Below, one piece after another: positions 18,108 through 26,345 of a stretch of 36,975 nucleotides of DNA (position 1 is the stretch's first letter; each line of letters begins with the position of its first letter). A program made the position numbers and the translations under genes. The notes below the pieces were generated by a model, which saw only the letters and a list, made by a program, of their open reading frames with translations, was not told the DNA's origin and did not search any database. The DNA lies in assembly GCA_003522105.1 (NCBI GenBank), contig DPGF01000094.1, positions 15,565 to 52,539 of the forward strand. Direction: 5' to 3'. The stretch is from Oscillibacter sp. GTDB lineage: Bacteria; Bacillota; Clostridia; Oscillospirales; Oscillospiraceae.

Positions 18108-19888
18108 GTTTGCTTTCCTCCGTTACCCTTATATTTATTCTTTTCCATCGCGGCCATCAGGGGGTCTTCATTGACGGCCGCGCGCTTGTGCGCTTCGTCT
18201 AAAATGATATTGCAGTAGTCGCTGCAGCGCCTGCGTGCCGTTTTTGAGCGACTCCGGCTTTTGCAAAATGCCGATCAGATGACTGATCTCCTCCGAGGTG
18301 AAAAATTCCGCCAGCGCTGGGATGTTCACCTGTCCCGCTCTGCGCGCAGCTGCGCGCGCAGCGCCGTGAAGAACCGGCCCAGGAGGGGAGAGGAGAAGTC
18401 CTCTTCCCGGATCGGCGGATTCTCGCCAAAGAGGGAATCGTCCAGCGTCAAAAGCCGCAGCACGCCTTCTTCGGCGAGCGCGGAGCGAAGGTCGGTATAG
18501 CGGATCGACCGCTCGCGCGGTTGGGCGGACGCCGCGGGATTCAAGTCCCGTCGCTCCTGCTCGCGCTTTTCCTTGTAGCGCGCACGCTTTCGCGCGCGCT
18601 CAACTTCAAGCTTCATCGCGTCCGGCGTGATGCCGGCGGCCTCGGACGCGCGCACGGTGTAAATTTCGCGCTCAACCGCGTTCGGCACTGTGGAGAGCAA
18701 TCCTGCTGCCGCTTCGGCAAAGCCGATACGTCCCTCGTCGCTTTTGAGGTCGAACTTTGACTTGAGCTGCGCCATGCGGAAGTCCATTCCGCTTTCGCTG
18801 CCCGAGAGCAGATGTTCAAAAGCGTCGCGTCCTTGGAACTTGATGAAGTCGTCTGCGTCCTGCTTGATGTACTGCCCGTCCACGAGCCGCTTGGGAAGCT
18901 CCAGTACCTTGACCTGAAAGTCGGTGTTATTGAGAAGCGTCAGCGCCTTCTGCGTCGCGACCTTGCCCGCGTCGTCGTTGTCGTAGCAGAGCACGATCTC
19001 CTTGGTGTAGCGGCTGAGCAGCTGCAATTGCTCGCTCGTGAGTGCTGTTCCCATCGAGGCGCAGACATTGTCGAAGCCCGCCTGATGGAGCATGACAACA
19101 TCGATGTTGCCCTCGACCAAAATAATGTTGCTGCGCTTGCTCTTTTTGGCCAGGTTCAGCCCGTATAAAACGCGCCGCTTGCTGTAAACGACCGTTTCGG
19201 GCGTGTTCATGTACTTTGCGCCCGGATCGTCCTTGCTGATGATGCGCCCGCCAAAGCCTAAGACATCGCCGCGCACGTCGATGATGGGGAAGATGAGCCG
19301 CTTGCGGAATTTATCGTACAGCCCGCCGTTCTTCCCGCGGATGGCAAGACCAGATGCGAGCAGCTCGCCGTCGCCGTAGCCCTTTTTGCGCATCGCGGTG
19401 AGAAGGCCGTCCCACTCGTCTGCCGCTGCGCCGAGCCCAAAATTCGTCGCGTTGCGCCGCGTGATCTTGCGGGTTTTCATGTACTCGAGCACCGGCGCAC
19501 CCTTGGGCGAGTAGAGCTGGTCGTAGTAAAAGCGCGCCGCATCGCGGTTGAGCGACAGGATGCGCGAGCGCAGACGGCTCTCGTCGCTGTGCTCTTCCTC
19601 CGGCACCGGCATATTGACGCGCCGCGCCAGAAAGCGCACCGCATCGGGAAAGGAAAGGTTTTCCTCCTCCATGATGAAGTTGATGACGCCGCCGCCCTTT
19701 TTGCAGCCGAAGCAGTAGCACAGCTGCTTGTCCGGCAGCACGTGGAACGAGGGCGTCTTTTCGCTGTGAAAGGGGCAGCAGCCCCACAGGCTCCCACCGC
19801 GCGGCTGGAGCGAAACATAATTGCTGACAACATCGACAATGTCGTTGCGGGCGATCAGCTCGTCCAGAAATTGCCGGTCAAAGGCCAT
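18089..19888 (-). CDS. dnaG: DNA primase DnaG, interrupted by two compensating frameshifts
   Basis: The primase lays RNA primers at the replication fork. The zinc-binding CHC2 domain is intact (Cys38, His41, Cys59, Cys62), and the TOPRIM core is present (LVEGNIDVV and CYDNDDAG). In the annotated frame translation stops at TGA 18328-18326 after 520 residues. The C-terminal helicase-binding part continues in the -1 frame (NIPALAEFFTSEEISHLIG and ILQKPESLKNGTQALQ) to about 18223, and then returns to the original frame (DYCNIILDEAHKRAAVNEDP) to a TGA at 18091-18089. Read this way the protein would be about 600 residues, the normal DnaG length. So one base appears missing near 18329 and one extra near 18223. 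As written, the product is truncated. AAAGGAGG precedes the ATG. Confidence 0.93.
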
Positions 19889-20012
19889 GGCGTCCTCCTT
19901 TCCCTCATCTGCATACGGATCCTCTATGCCTATATACCGTATACGTCGAAAACGGTTGATTTCCTCTTTTTTGGCAGAAAAATTTCAAAAAAATTTTCCG
20001 CAAGGAGAAAGT

Positions 20013-20041
20013 TTGACAGAATCTACCGTTTCCTCTATAAT
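20013..20041 (+). promoter_or_regulatory. Perfect consensus sigma-A promoter
   Basis: TTGACA (20013-20018), 17-base spacer and TATAAT (20036-20041), an exact match to consensus. It drives the phosphopantetheinyl transferase gene with a leader of about 30 nt. Confidence 0.88.
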
Positions 20042-20077
20042 TTCCGCAGGAAATGCTGCGCAAAGGGGGCGGAAGGT

Positions 20078-20665
20078 GTGAATATCCGGCTGTATGCTGT
20101 CAGGCTCGATCGTGCGCTCGGTGAAGCGGAGACAGCAGCGCTTGCGCATTTTCTCCCGTCTGAACGCAAAGTGCGATCCGATCGTTCCGCGCACACGGCG
20201 GAAACGCTCTGCGCGTATGCGCTGCTGCGCCGCGCGCTGCATGATCGTTACGGCTGGGAAAAGCTGCCGGAGATCTCCCGTGGAGCGCATGGAAAACCGT
20301 ATTTTGCGGCGTATCCCGATGTTTGCTTCAGCCTGAGCCATTCGCACGGCGCGGTGCTGCTGGCAGTCCACGACCATAGCATCGGCGCGGACATCGAGCG
20401 CCTTCGCCCGGTGAGCGAGCAGATGCGCGCGCGCTTCCAAGCATCAGATGACGTTTCGTTCTGGCAGCTTTGGGTGCAGCGGGAGAGCCGCTGCAAGCGC
20501 CGCGGCATCAGCGCCGTCAGCATGAGAAACGGGGAAATGCCGGTCGTTCCCAATGAGCGCGTTTTTGTGTTTTCACCGTTTTCTGATTCTCTTGCAGGTA
20601 TCTGCACCGATTCAAATGCAGAGACTGACAAGCTGATAAGGCTTACAGTAGACGATCTCATATAA
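20078..20665 (+). CDS. 4'-phosphopantetheinyl transferase, Sfp type
   Basis: A 195-residue enzyme that moves phosphopantetheine from CoA onto a carrier-protein serine. The start is GTG at 20078, chosen because the upstream open frame is antisense to dnaG, the promoter lies at 20013-20041 and GGGGGCGGAAGG precedes it. Motifs are FSLSHS (84-89), IGADIE (102-107, Mg2+ ligands Asp105 and Glu107) and W-V-Q-R-E-S with Glu136; the usual Lys of W..KE is Arg here. The C-terminal third is less conserved. It has no neighbouring synthase, so the target may be the fatty-acid ACP or a distant polyketide/peptide pathway. A strong terminator follows directly. Confidence 0.82.
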   Translation: MNIRLYAVRLDRALGEAETAALAHFLPSERKVRSDRSAHTAETLCAYALLRRALHDRYGWEKLPEISRGAHGKPYFAAYPDVCFSLSHSHGAVLLAVHDHSIGADIERLRPVSEQMRARFQASDDVSFWQLWVQRESRCKRRGISAVSMRNGEMPVVPNERVFVFSPFSDSLAGICTDSNAETDKLIRLTVDDLI

Positions 20666-20667
20666 AA

Positions 20668-20693
20668 GGTTCCGAAGAGCATTCTTCGGAACC
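20668..20693. terminator. Bidirectional terminator
   Basis: A 10-bp perfect stem (GGTTCCGAAG and complement) with a 6-base loop, then CTTTTTT on the plus strand and CCTTTTA on the minus strand. It separates the convergent transferase and ProX-like genes. Confidence 0.9.
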
Positions 20694-20710
20694 CTTTTTT
20701 GCTTTTTGCC

Positions 20711-21244
20711 TTACAACTCCACGATGATCGGCTCATGTCCGATCTTTGGCAGCAGAACGTTCAGCAGATCCTCTGTTTTGAATTTGAGGCTCTGCGTGTT
20801 GTCACAGGGGTGGCAGGCGAAATACGGCGCGGTATATACGTCCCTGTCCATGACGAGACGGACGGCGTTGCCGCTGTCGTTGTGCAGCCCCAGCACGCTT
20901 GCAGACCCGGGCGAGCAGCCCAGCAGCTCCTCCATTTTTTCTGGCGGCGCAAACGAGAGACGGGACGAGCCGATCTGATGGCTCAGATCCTTGGTGTGAA
21001 ACGGCTTATCTTCGGGCATGGTGAGCAGGTAAAAGCTCGTCTGCTGGCGGTTGCAGAGAAAGAGATTCTTGCAGATGCGCACGCCCAGCGCGTCCGACAC
21101 AGCGGCGCAGACTTCCATGGTCTCCGCCTTTTCATGCTCAATGCGCTGATAAGGGATGTGCAGGGAATCGAGCAGCGCATAGCTTGCCATCGCGCGCTCG
21201 GAGGCATGCTCCGGCGCGGTGTCGTAGAAGGGGGATACCAACAT
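20711..21244 (-). CDS. ProX-like prolyl-tRNA editing protein
   Basis: A 177-residue YbaK/ProX-type deacylase that hydrolyses mischarged aminoacyl-tRNAPro (typically Ala-tRNAPro) in the cytoplasm. Visible are the HEKAETMEV segment near residue 37, the conserved CKNLFLCNRQ strand, GSSRLSFAPPEKMEELLG and the late HPCDNTQSLKFKTEDLL, all characteristic of the stand-alone prolyl-tRNA synthetase associated domain. The specificity is by family; a Cys-tRNA preference cannot be excluded. It starts 2 bp after the murC stop, so it is translated from the same message as murC. The function is unrelated to MurC, so the pairing is probably only an expression arrangement. Confidence 0.87.
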   Translation of the reverse strand: MLVSPFYDTAPEHASERAMASYALLDSLHIPYQRIEHEKAETMEVCAAVSDALGVRICKNLFLCNRQQTSFYLLTMPEDKPFHTKDLSHQIGSSRLSFAPPEKMEELLGCSPGSASVLGLHNDSGNAVRLVMDRDVYTAPYFACHPCDNTQSLKFKTEDLLNVLLPKIGHEPIIVEL

Positions 21245-21246
21245 GC

Positions 21247-22638
21247 TTACGCCTCTTCTTTCTCTTTCAGCAGTTTTTCACCGGCTTTGTAAATATCGCC
21301 CGCGCCAACGGTCAGGATGAGGTCGCCCGGACAGGCGATGCGCGCGAGCGCGGCGGTCACCTTGTCAAGCGTGGGGCAGTAGACAGAGCCGGGGATCTCG
21401 CGGCAGAGATCCATCGAGGAAATGCCGATGGTGTTCTGCTCGCGCGCGGCGAAAATCTCTGCCAGCACGACCACATCGGGCACGAGAAGCTCCTTGACAA
21501 AGTCATCGAACAGCGCCTTCGTGCGCGTATAGGTGTGGGGCTGGAAGGCGCAGATGATGCGCTTGTAGGGCAGTGTCTTCGCCATTTCGAGCAGCGCGTG
21601 CAGCTCGCCGGGATGATGGGCGTAATCGTCGTAGACGTCCGCGCCGTGGTAGCTGCCCTTGTACTCAAAGCGCCGCCCTGCGCCGGTGAAGGTCGCAAGG
21701 CCGAGACCGACGGCCTCGCCGCTGATGCCGAGAAGGTAGGCGCTGCTCGCCGCGGCCAGCGCGTTCATCACGTTGTGCCGGCCGCCCACGCGCAGAGAGA
21801 CGTGGGCATAATAGCTGCCGCGGATATAGATGTCAAAACTCGGCAGCCCATCCGTCCAGACGACGTTCTCCGCGCGGCACTGCGCGGCGGGATCGTCGTA
21901 GCTGAACCAGAAAACGGGTTGGGAGATGCCCTTGAGCGCATCGCGCGCGCCCTGATCGTCCATATTGGCGACCACGTGCCCGCCGATGGGGACGAGCTCT
22001 GCAAAGCGGCGGAAGGAATGCTCCACGTCGGCAAGATCCTTGAAAAAGTCGAGGTGATCGGCCTCCACGTTCAAAATGACAGCCACGGTGGGGAAGAAGC
22101 TCAGAAACGAGTTGCAGTATTCGCAGCTCTCGGCGATGATCGTGTCGCCCTTGCCGACGCGATAGCCCGAGTGCAGCAGCTGCAAGGTGCCGCCGATCAT
22201 CACGGTCGGGTCCTTCTGTGCAGCCATGAAGATGTGCGTGGCCATGCTGGTGGTGGTCGTTTTGCCGTGTGTGCCGGAGATGCAGAGGGCGTTCTTATAG
22301 CCCTTCATGATCGCGCCCCAGGCCTGCGCGCGCTCGAAAACGGGGATGCCGCGCGTCACCGCGCCGGAGATCTCGGGGTTATCGTCGTGAATGGCGGCGG
22401 TGCGGATAACAAAGTCGCACTCGCCGAGGTTGTCTGCCGCGTGGCCGATGGCAACGGGAATGCCAAGCGAGCGCAGATGCTCGACGGCGGGGCCAGCGTT
22501 CATGTCGCTGCCCTGAACCTTAAGCCCCATGCCGTGCAGCACTTCTGCAAGCGGGCTCATCGAAACGCCGCCGATGCCTGCAAGATGCGCGCACTTTCCG
22601 GGGACGAGATAGGAGAAAATATCCTTTTGGTTGGTCAT
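21247..22638 (-). CDS. murC: UDP-N-acetylmuramate--L-alanine ligase MurC
   Basis: A 463-residue cytoplasmic ligase that adds L-Ala to UDP-MurNAc in peptidoglycan synthesis. The N-terminal Rossmann part shows GIGGVSMSPLAE (21-32); the ATP loop is GTHGKTTTT (122-130); the central domain has NVEADHLDFF; the C-terminal domain carries TGAGRRFEYKG and DDYAHHPGE, as in all MurC. Start 22638 is preferred over an ATG ten codons upstream because AAGGA lies 9 bases before it. Length is normal. It diverges from the CCA-adding enzyme gene, with overlapping promoters. Confidence 0.96.
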   Translation of the reverse strand: MTNQKDIFSYLVPGKCAHLAGIGGVSMSPLAEVLHGMGLKVQGSDMNAGPAVEHLRSLGIPVAIGHAADNLGECDFVIRTAAIHDDNPEISGAVTRGIPVFERAQAWGAIMKGYKNALCISGTHGKTTTTSMATHIFMAAQKDPTVMIGGTLQLLHSGYRVGKGDTIIAESCEYCNSFLSFFPTVAVILNVEADHLDFFKDLADVEHSFRRFAELVPIGGHVVANMDDQGARDALKGISQPVFWFSYDDPAAQCRAENVVWTDGLPSFDIYIRGSYYAHVSLRVGGRHNVMNALAAASSAYLLGISGEAVGLGLATFTGAGRRFEYKGSYHGADVYDDYAHHPGELHALLEMAKTLPYKRIICAFQPHTYTRTKALFDDFVKELLVPDVVVLAEIFAAREQNTIGISSMDLCREIPGSVYCPTLDKVTAALARIACPGDLILTVGAGDIYKAGEKLLKEKEEA

Positions 22639-22674
22639 GGTATCAAATCCTTTCCTTGTGCGATGCACAGGAGA

Positions 22675-22703
22675 TTTACTTTTTACGGATTATCTATTAT
22701 AAT
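22675..22703 (+). promoter_or_regulatory. Promoter of the CCA-adding enzyme gene
   Basis: TTTACT (22675-22680), 17-base spacer and TATAAT (22698-22703). It overlaps the murC promoter, so both cannot be occupied at once. Confidence 0.65.
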
Positions 22704-22724
22704 ATAGCAGCGAACGGAGTGCAA
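22696..22724 (-). promoter_or_regulatory. Promoter of murC
   Basis: Minus-strand TTGCAC (22719-22724), 17-base spacer and TATAAT (22696-22701). The -10 box overlaps the -10 of the divergent cca promoter by 4 bp. Confidence 0.72.
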
Positions 22725-22755
22725 TGCTAAAAAAATGATTTTTTGTGAGGGATTT

Positions 22756-24120
22756 ATGCCCATTTTGCCGAAAGAAGTCAAAACTGTCATCGCTGCGCTG
22801 CAAAACGCGGGGTATTCGCCCTACCTTGTCGGCGGCTGCGTGCGCGAAATGCTGCGCGGCAAGGAGCCGAGCGATTACGACATGACCTCCGACGCCCCGC
22901 CGCAAGAGGTGCTGCGCATTTTTGGTGAAAGCGCGCACCCGACGGGTTTACCGCACGGCACGGTGACGGTCGTGAGCGGGGGACTGCCCATTGAGCTGAC
23001 GACCATGCGGCGCGACGGGGCATACCGGGACAACCGCCACCCAGATTCCGTGACCTTCGGCACGAGCATTGAAGAAGACCTTGCCAGGCGCGATTTTACG
23101 GTCAACGCCATCGCGCTTGCGCCCACCGGCGCGCTCATTGATCCTTTCGGCGGGCAGGAGGATCTGAAAGCGGGTGTCCTCCGCTGTGTCGGCGAAGCGG
23201 CGCGGCGCTTTGAAGAGGACGCGCTGCGCATTCTGCGCCTTGTGCGCTTTTGCTCGGTGCTTGGCTTTTCTGCGGAGGAAAAATCTGCCCGCGCCGCTCA
23301 CGAAAAGAGCGCCCTGCTCTCCAATGTTGCGCATGAGCGCGTGTATGCGGAGATGAACAAGCTCCTGCTTGGTGAGAACGTGGGGGCAGCGCTGCTTGCA
23401 TTTCCTGATATTCTTGGGGTGCCGATTCCCGAGATCTTGCCCTGCGTGGGCTTTGACCAGCGCAATCCGCATCACTGCTTTGATGTCTGGGAGCATACGG
23501 CGCGCGCTGTCGCTGCCGTGCCGCCGACGCGGGAACTGCGTTGGACGATGCTCTTTCACGACCTTGGAAAGCCGCAGTGCATGACGCTCGATGCGCAGCT
23601 CATCGGCCATTTCTACGGTCACACGGCGCGCTCGGCGCAGCTGGCGGAGGAGATCATGGCGCGGCTGCACTTTGAAAAGACGCTGCGCGACGGCGTGCGC
23701 GCAAGGCTTGCGTGCTTTGACGATCTCTTCCCGCCCGAGCGCACGGCGATCCACCGCGAGATGGCGAAACGCGGCAGGGAAGTGACGGCGGATCTCCTTT
23801 TGACCAAGTACGCCGACAACGCCGCCAAGACGCCGGACGGGCCAAGCCTCGCGCGGCAGCCGTGGCAGGAAGCGCAGGCGGTCTTTGATGCGCTCGTTGC
23901 TGAAAACGCCTGCTGCTCGGTGCGCGAGCTTGCACTCGGCGGAGAGGCGCTTGCCGCCCTCGGCTATCGCGGGCGCGAGATCGGCGCGGTGCTTGCGCGG
24001 CTGCTCGACGAGGTCGCGGCAGAAAAACTCGAAAATACGCGCGAAGCGCTCGAAAGGCGCGCGCAGCGGCTGTGGCGCAGCGGCTTTGCGCGCCATACCA
24101 TAAAAAATAAGAAACACTGA
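22756..24120 (+). CDS. cca: CCA-adding tRNA nucleotidyltransferase
   Basis: A 454-residue class II nucleotidyltransferase that builds or repairs the CCA end of tRNAs. Start 22756 is chosen because GAGGG precedes it, whereas the upstream ATG at 22735 has no ribosome binding site. Motifs are LVGGCVRE (24-31), the catalytic DYD (Asp40, Asp42), and RRDFTVNAIAL, then EEDALRILRLVRF of the neck. A metal-dependent HD domain follows (LFHDLGKPQ near 265). The presence of HD fits the longer bacterial CCA enzymes. Whether it adds CC, A or both cannot be decided by eye. It is followed 15 bp later by a hydrolase gene. Confidence 0.93.
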   Translation: MPILPKEVKTVIAALQNAGYSPYLVGGCVREMLRGKEPSDYDMTSDAPPQEVLRIFGESAHPTGLPHGTVTVVSGGLPIELTTMRRDGAYRDNRHPDSVTFGTSIEEDLARRDFTVNAIALAPTGALIDPFGGQEDLKAGVLRCVGEAARRFEEDALRILRLVRFCSVLGFSAEEKSARAAHEKSALLSNVAHERVYAEMNKLLLGENVGAALLAFPDILGVPIPEILPCVGFDQRNPHHCFDVWEHTARAVAAVPPTRELRWTMLFHDLGKPQCMTLDAQLIGHFYGHTARSAQLAEEIMARLHFEKTLRDGVRARLACFDDLFPPERTAIHREMAKRGREVTADLLLTKYADNAAKTPDGPSLARQPWQEAQAVFDALVAENACCSVRELALGGEALAALGYRGREIGAVLARLLDEVAAEKLENTREALERRAQRLWRSGFARHTIKNKKH

Positions 24121-24135
24121 CCACGGAGGTAAAGC

Positions 24136-25320
24136 ATGGCGAATCTGATGGATTATCTGGACTGGCGCGGCGATCTGACGCTCGCGGTCTCTCCCTTCAA
24201 CGAGGTGGACGCGCTGATTCTGGCAGAGCTGAGCTTCGTCGATTTTGACGGCATTGTGCCGCCGCCCGAGATCGGGCGCGGTCTTCCGCTGTGCGAGGCG
24301 GCGGAGGCGTTCTTTGCCCGCCATGGCGGACGCGATGTCGACATGGGCGTTCTGGTGCCGGACGGGATCTCGCAAATGCTGCGAAAGCTGATGGCGAGCC
24401 CGCGCTTTCGCAACATGACGCTGAACGGCTACACAGCGCTTTTGGACGACGCTGTCGAGCAGCAGTTTGCAGCGCTGACGATCGACCTTGGCAACGGCAG
24501 CATCTATATTTCATTCCGCGGCACAGATGATACGATCGTTGGGTGGAAGGAAGATCTCAATATGGGCTTTTTGGAGGAGATCCCCTCGCAGAAGCAGTCC
24601 GTTGCGTATGTTGCGCGTATGGCGCGCCAGTACCCGGACAAGACGATCCGCATCGGAGGACACTCCAAGGGCGGCAACCTTGCCGTTTACAGCGCGGCCA
24701 AGAGCGACGGCGCGATCCAGGAGCGCATTGTTGCCGTCCACAACAACGACGGTCCTGGCTTTGCCTGGGACATCAGCGAGACGGCGGGACACAAGCGCAT
24801 TGCAAGCCGTATCCACACGGTACTGCCGCAGACGTCGGTCGTCGGCATGCTCATGGAGCATGAAAAACACTATCAGGTCGTGCATTCGACCTACGACGGG
24901 CTCTATCAGCACGACGGCTTTTCCTGGCAGGTGCTGGGGACGCAGTTTGTGCATCTCGATGATGTCTCCCGCGAGGGGAAACTCGTCGATGAAGCGCTCT
25001 CTGCCTGGGCGGATTCGCTCAACACCCAGCAGCGCGAGGCGCTGGCCGACGCGCTTTACAGTGTATTCACCGCCTCGGGTGCAAAGACGCTCAGTGACCT
25101 CAACGAGGAAAAGCTCAAAAGTGCTGCGGCGATGCTCAAGACCTACAAAAATCTCGACCGCGAGACCCGGCGCATGGTCACGGAGGCGCTGATGCTCTTT
25201 TTCCGCCTGAGCACAAAGAGCTTTGTTCTCGACACGCAGGAGGAGAGCGGCCGCGAGATCGAGAACATCCGCAGAAAGATCTCTGAGCAGTATCAGAAAT
25301 TACTGGAACGAAAAAAGTAA
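24136..25320 (+). CDS. DUF2974 (Mbeg1-like) alpha/beta hydrolase
   Basis: A 394-residue protein with an alpha/beta-hydrolase core. The nucleophile elbow is GGHSKGG (174-180, Ser177), preceded by a lipase-like strand IYISFRGTDD (123-132). This fits the DUF2974/Mbeg1-like family, which is found in gut Firmicutes and presumed to be lipases or esterases. The substrate is unknown. No signal peptide is present, so it is probably cytoplasmic. The C-terminal 100 residues are helical and charged (EQYQKLLERKK end). GGAGG lies 6 bases before the ATG, and the gene is 15 bp downstream of cca, so co-transcribed. Confidence 0.83.
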   Translation: MANLMDYLDWRGDLTLAVSPFNEVDALILAELSFVDFDGIVPPPEIGRGLPLCEAAEAFFARHGGRDVDMGVLVPDGISQMLRKLMASPRFRNMTLNGYTALLDDAVEQQFAALTIDLGNGSIYISFRGTDDTIVGWKEDLNMGFLEEIPSQKQSVAYVARMARQYPDKTIRIGGHSKGGNLAVYSAAKSDGAIQERIVAVHNNDGPGFAWDISETAGHKRIASRIHTVLPQTSVVGMLMEHEKHYQVVHSTYDGLYQHDGFSWQVLGTQFVHLDDVSREGKLVDEALSAWADSLNTQQREALADALYSVFTASGAKTLSDLNEEKLKSAAAMLKTYKNLDRETRRMVTEALMLFFRLSTKSFVLDTQEESGREIENIRRKISEQYQKLLERKK

Positions 25321-25357
25321 AAAAGGGTGCTCTCTTTGATAAGAGAGCACCCTTTTT
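25321..25357. terminator. Bidirectional terminator
   Basis: A 12-bp stem (GGGTGCTCTCTT and complement) with a 4-base loop, flanked by an A-run and a T-run on both sides. It separates the convergent hydrolase and thiT genes. Confidence 0.92.
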
Positions 25358-25382
25358 GCGTATTTTGAGGCAGGAGCGTTCT

Positions 25383-25958
25383 TTACTCTGCACTCGGCAG
25401 CTTTGCAGCCTGCTTCATCAGCAGTGCGCAGATGATGACAGCGAGAATGGTGTTGGGCAGCATATAGGTGCCGTTATACAGAATGGAATAGGTGACGGGG
25501 GAGGTCATGGTCATGCCCATGAATTCCTCGGGCATATACTGTGCGTAGACCGTCACGCCGGAGATGAAGTGAATGATAAAGCGGCCGAAGCAGCCAACGA
25601 GCGCCGCGATGGGAAGCTTGGAATAGTTGTTGTTCTTGGCGCGCAGAAGACCCGCGAAGCCAACAGCGGCGTAAGCAAGGGAATAGTCGAAGATGATGGA
25701 GACCCAGCTCACAGCGAAGCCCTCGGCAAAGAAATACTTGAGCGTACCGAAGGCAAGACCGGCGAGCAGACCCCAGGGTGCGCCCCAACGCACAGCGAAG
25801 AGGATCAGCGGGATCATCACGAGGTTGATCGAGCCGCCGAAGCCGCCGAACGAAAGGCCGATGGGGATCTTGATGTAGCTCAGAACGAGCGCGAGGGCGA
25901 TGCAGATGCCGCCTTCAGCCAGGCGGCGGGTGCTGGAGTGGGTGGACGTGTTGCTCAT
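25383..25958 (-). CDS. thiT: Thiamine ECF transporter S component ThiT
   Basis: A 191-residue membrane protein with about six transmembrane helices that binds thiamine and delivers it through the shared ECF energizing module (not in this window). The ThiT signature is clear: LSYIKIP near residue 26, FGGSINLVMIPLILFAVRWG, and the loop LKYFFAEGFAVSW with the thiamine-stacking aromatic residues. The gene lies behind a TPP riboswitch, which confirms the thiamine link. An AGGAGG site lies 7 bases before the ATG. Confidence 0.95.
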   Translation of the reverse strand: MSNTSTHSSTRRLAEGGICIALALVLSYIKIPIGLSFGGFGGSINLVMIPLILFAVRWGAPWGLLAGLAFGTLKYFFAEGFAVSWVSIIFDYSLAYAAVGFAGLLRAKNNNYSKLPIAALVGCFGRFIIHFISGVTVYAQYMPEEFMGMTMTSPVTYSILYNGTYMLPNTILAVIICALLMKQAAKLPSAE

Positions 25959-26010
25959 GTGAGATTCCTCCTATTGAAGTGAAATGTGCCCCTGTCCGCG
26001 CCGCGGCATG

Positions 26011-26042
26011 AAAAAAGCACCGTGGCGTCGACGTCACGGTGC
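26011..26042 (-). terminator. Riboswitch-controlled terminator before thiT
   Basis: On the minus strand GCACCGTGACG and its complement GCGCCACGGTGC-like arm form a strong GC-rich hairpin followed by TTTTTT. It lies between the TPP aptamer and thiT. CTTTGCA just before it can instead pair with TGCAAAG at the 3' end of the aptamer, giving an antiterminator. Confidence 0.85.
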
Positions 26043-26061
26043 AAAGTTAGGCAAGATGCTT

Positions 26062-26154
26062 TGCATTCCTACGCCGGCATTACCCGGATCAGGTCTGAGG
26101 GACAGCGACGGCGATACGCCGCATCACAGCCGGCTTGCGCCAGCACCCCTTGCA
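26062..26154 (-). promoter_or_regulatory. TPP (THI-element) riboswitch
   Basis: The minus strand carries the diagnostic core CCTGATCCGGGTAATGCCGG followed by CGTAGGAA, and a 5' arm GGGGTGCTGG. The closing P1 is TGCA/TGCA (26151-26154 with 26062-26065). A variable hairpin (GGCGTATCGCC) replaces the short P3 loop. With the downstream terminator this is an OFF switch: bound TPP stabilises P1, frees the terminator and stops thiT transcription. Confidence 0.95.
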
Positions 26155-26251
26155 GGTACGGCGCAATCTTAGCGCATCGGCCGGAATTTGTCAAGCTTTG
26201 TGCGGAAAAAGCGTAATTTCAAAATTAGAATAGCGGAATTTAGAATTGGTG

Positions 26252-26280
26252 TTGCGTCTTTGTTGTGCTTGTGATACAAT
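26252..26280 (+). promoter_or_regulatory. Promoter of the fused xanthine dehydrogenase gene
   Basis: TTGCGT (26252-26257), 17-base spacer and TACAAT (26275-26280) with an upstream TG (extended -10). It gives a leader of about 58 nt. The remaining part of 26155-26251 shows nothing else recognisable. Confidence 0.55.
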
Positions 26281-26345
26281 AAAATTAGTTAGGCAACCAA
26301 AATAATTGTGATATTTGCAATTTTCTTGCGGACAGGAGATCTGAA

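Noticed and set aside
19589..20077. Upstream extension of the phosphopantetheinyl transferase frame
   Set aside because: It is antisense to dnaG and crosses the consensus promoter at 20013-20041, so it cannot be part of the mature gene.
21184..22707. A 507-codon plus-strand open frame across murC
   Set aside because: Antisense shadow; MurC motifs lie on the minus strand.
22948..24375. A 475-codon minus-strand frame over the CCA-adding enzyme
   Set aside because: Antisense shadow with no motif; the plus-strand enzyme is unambiguous.
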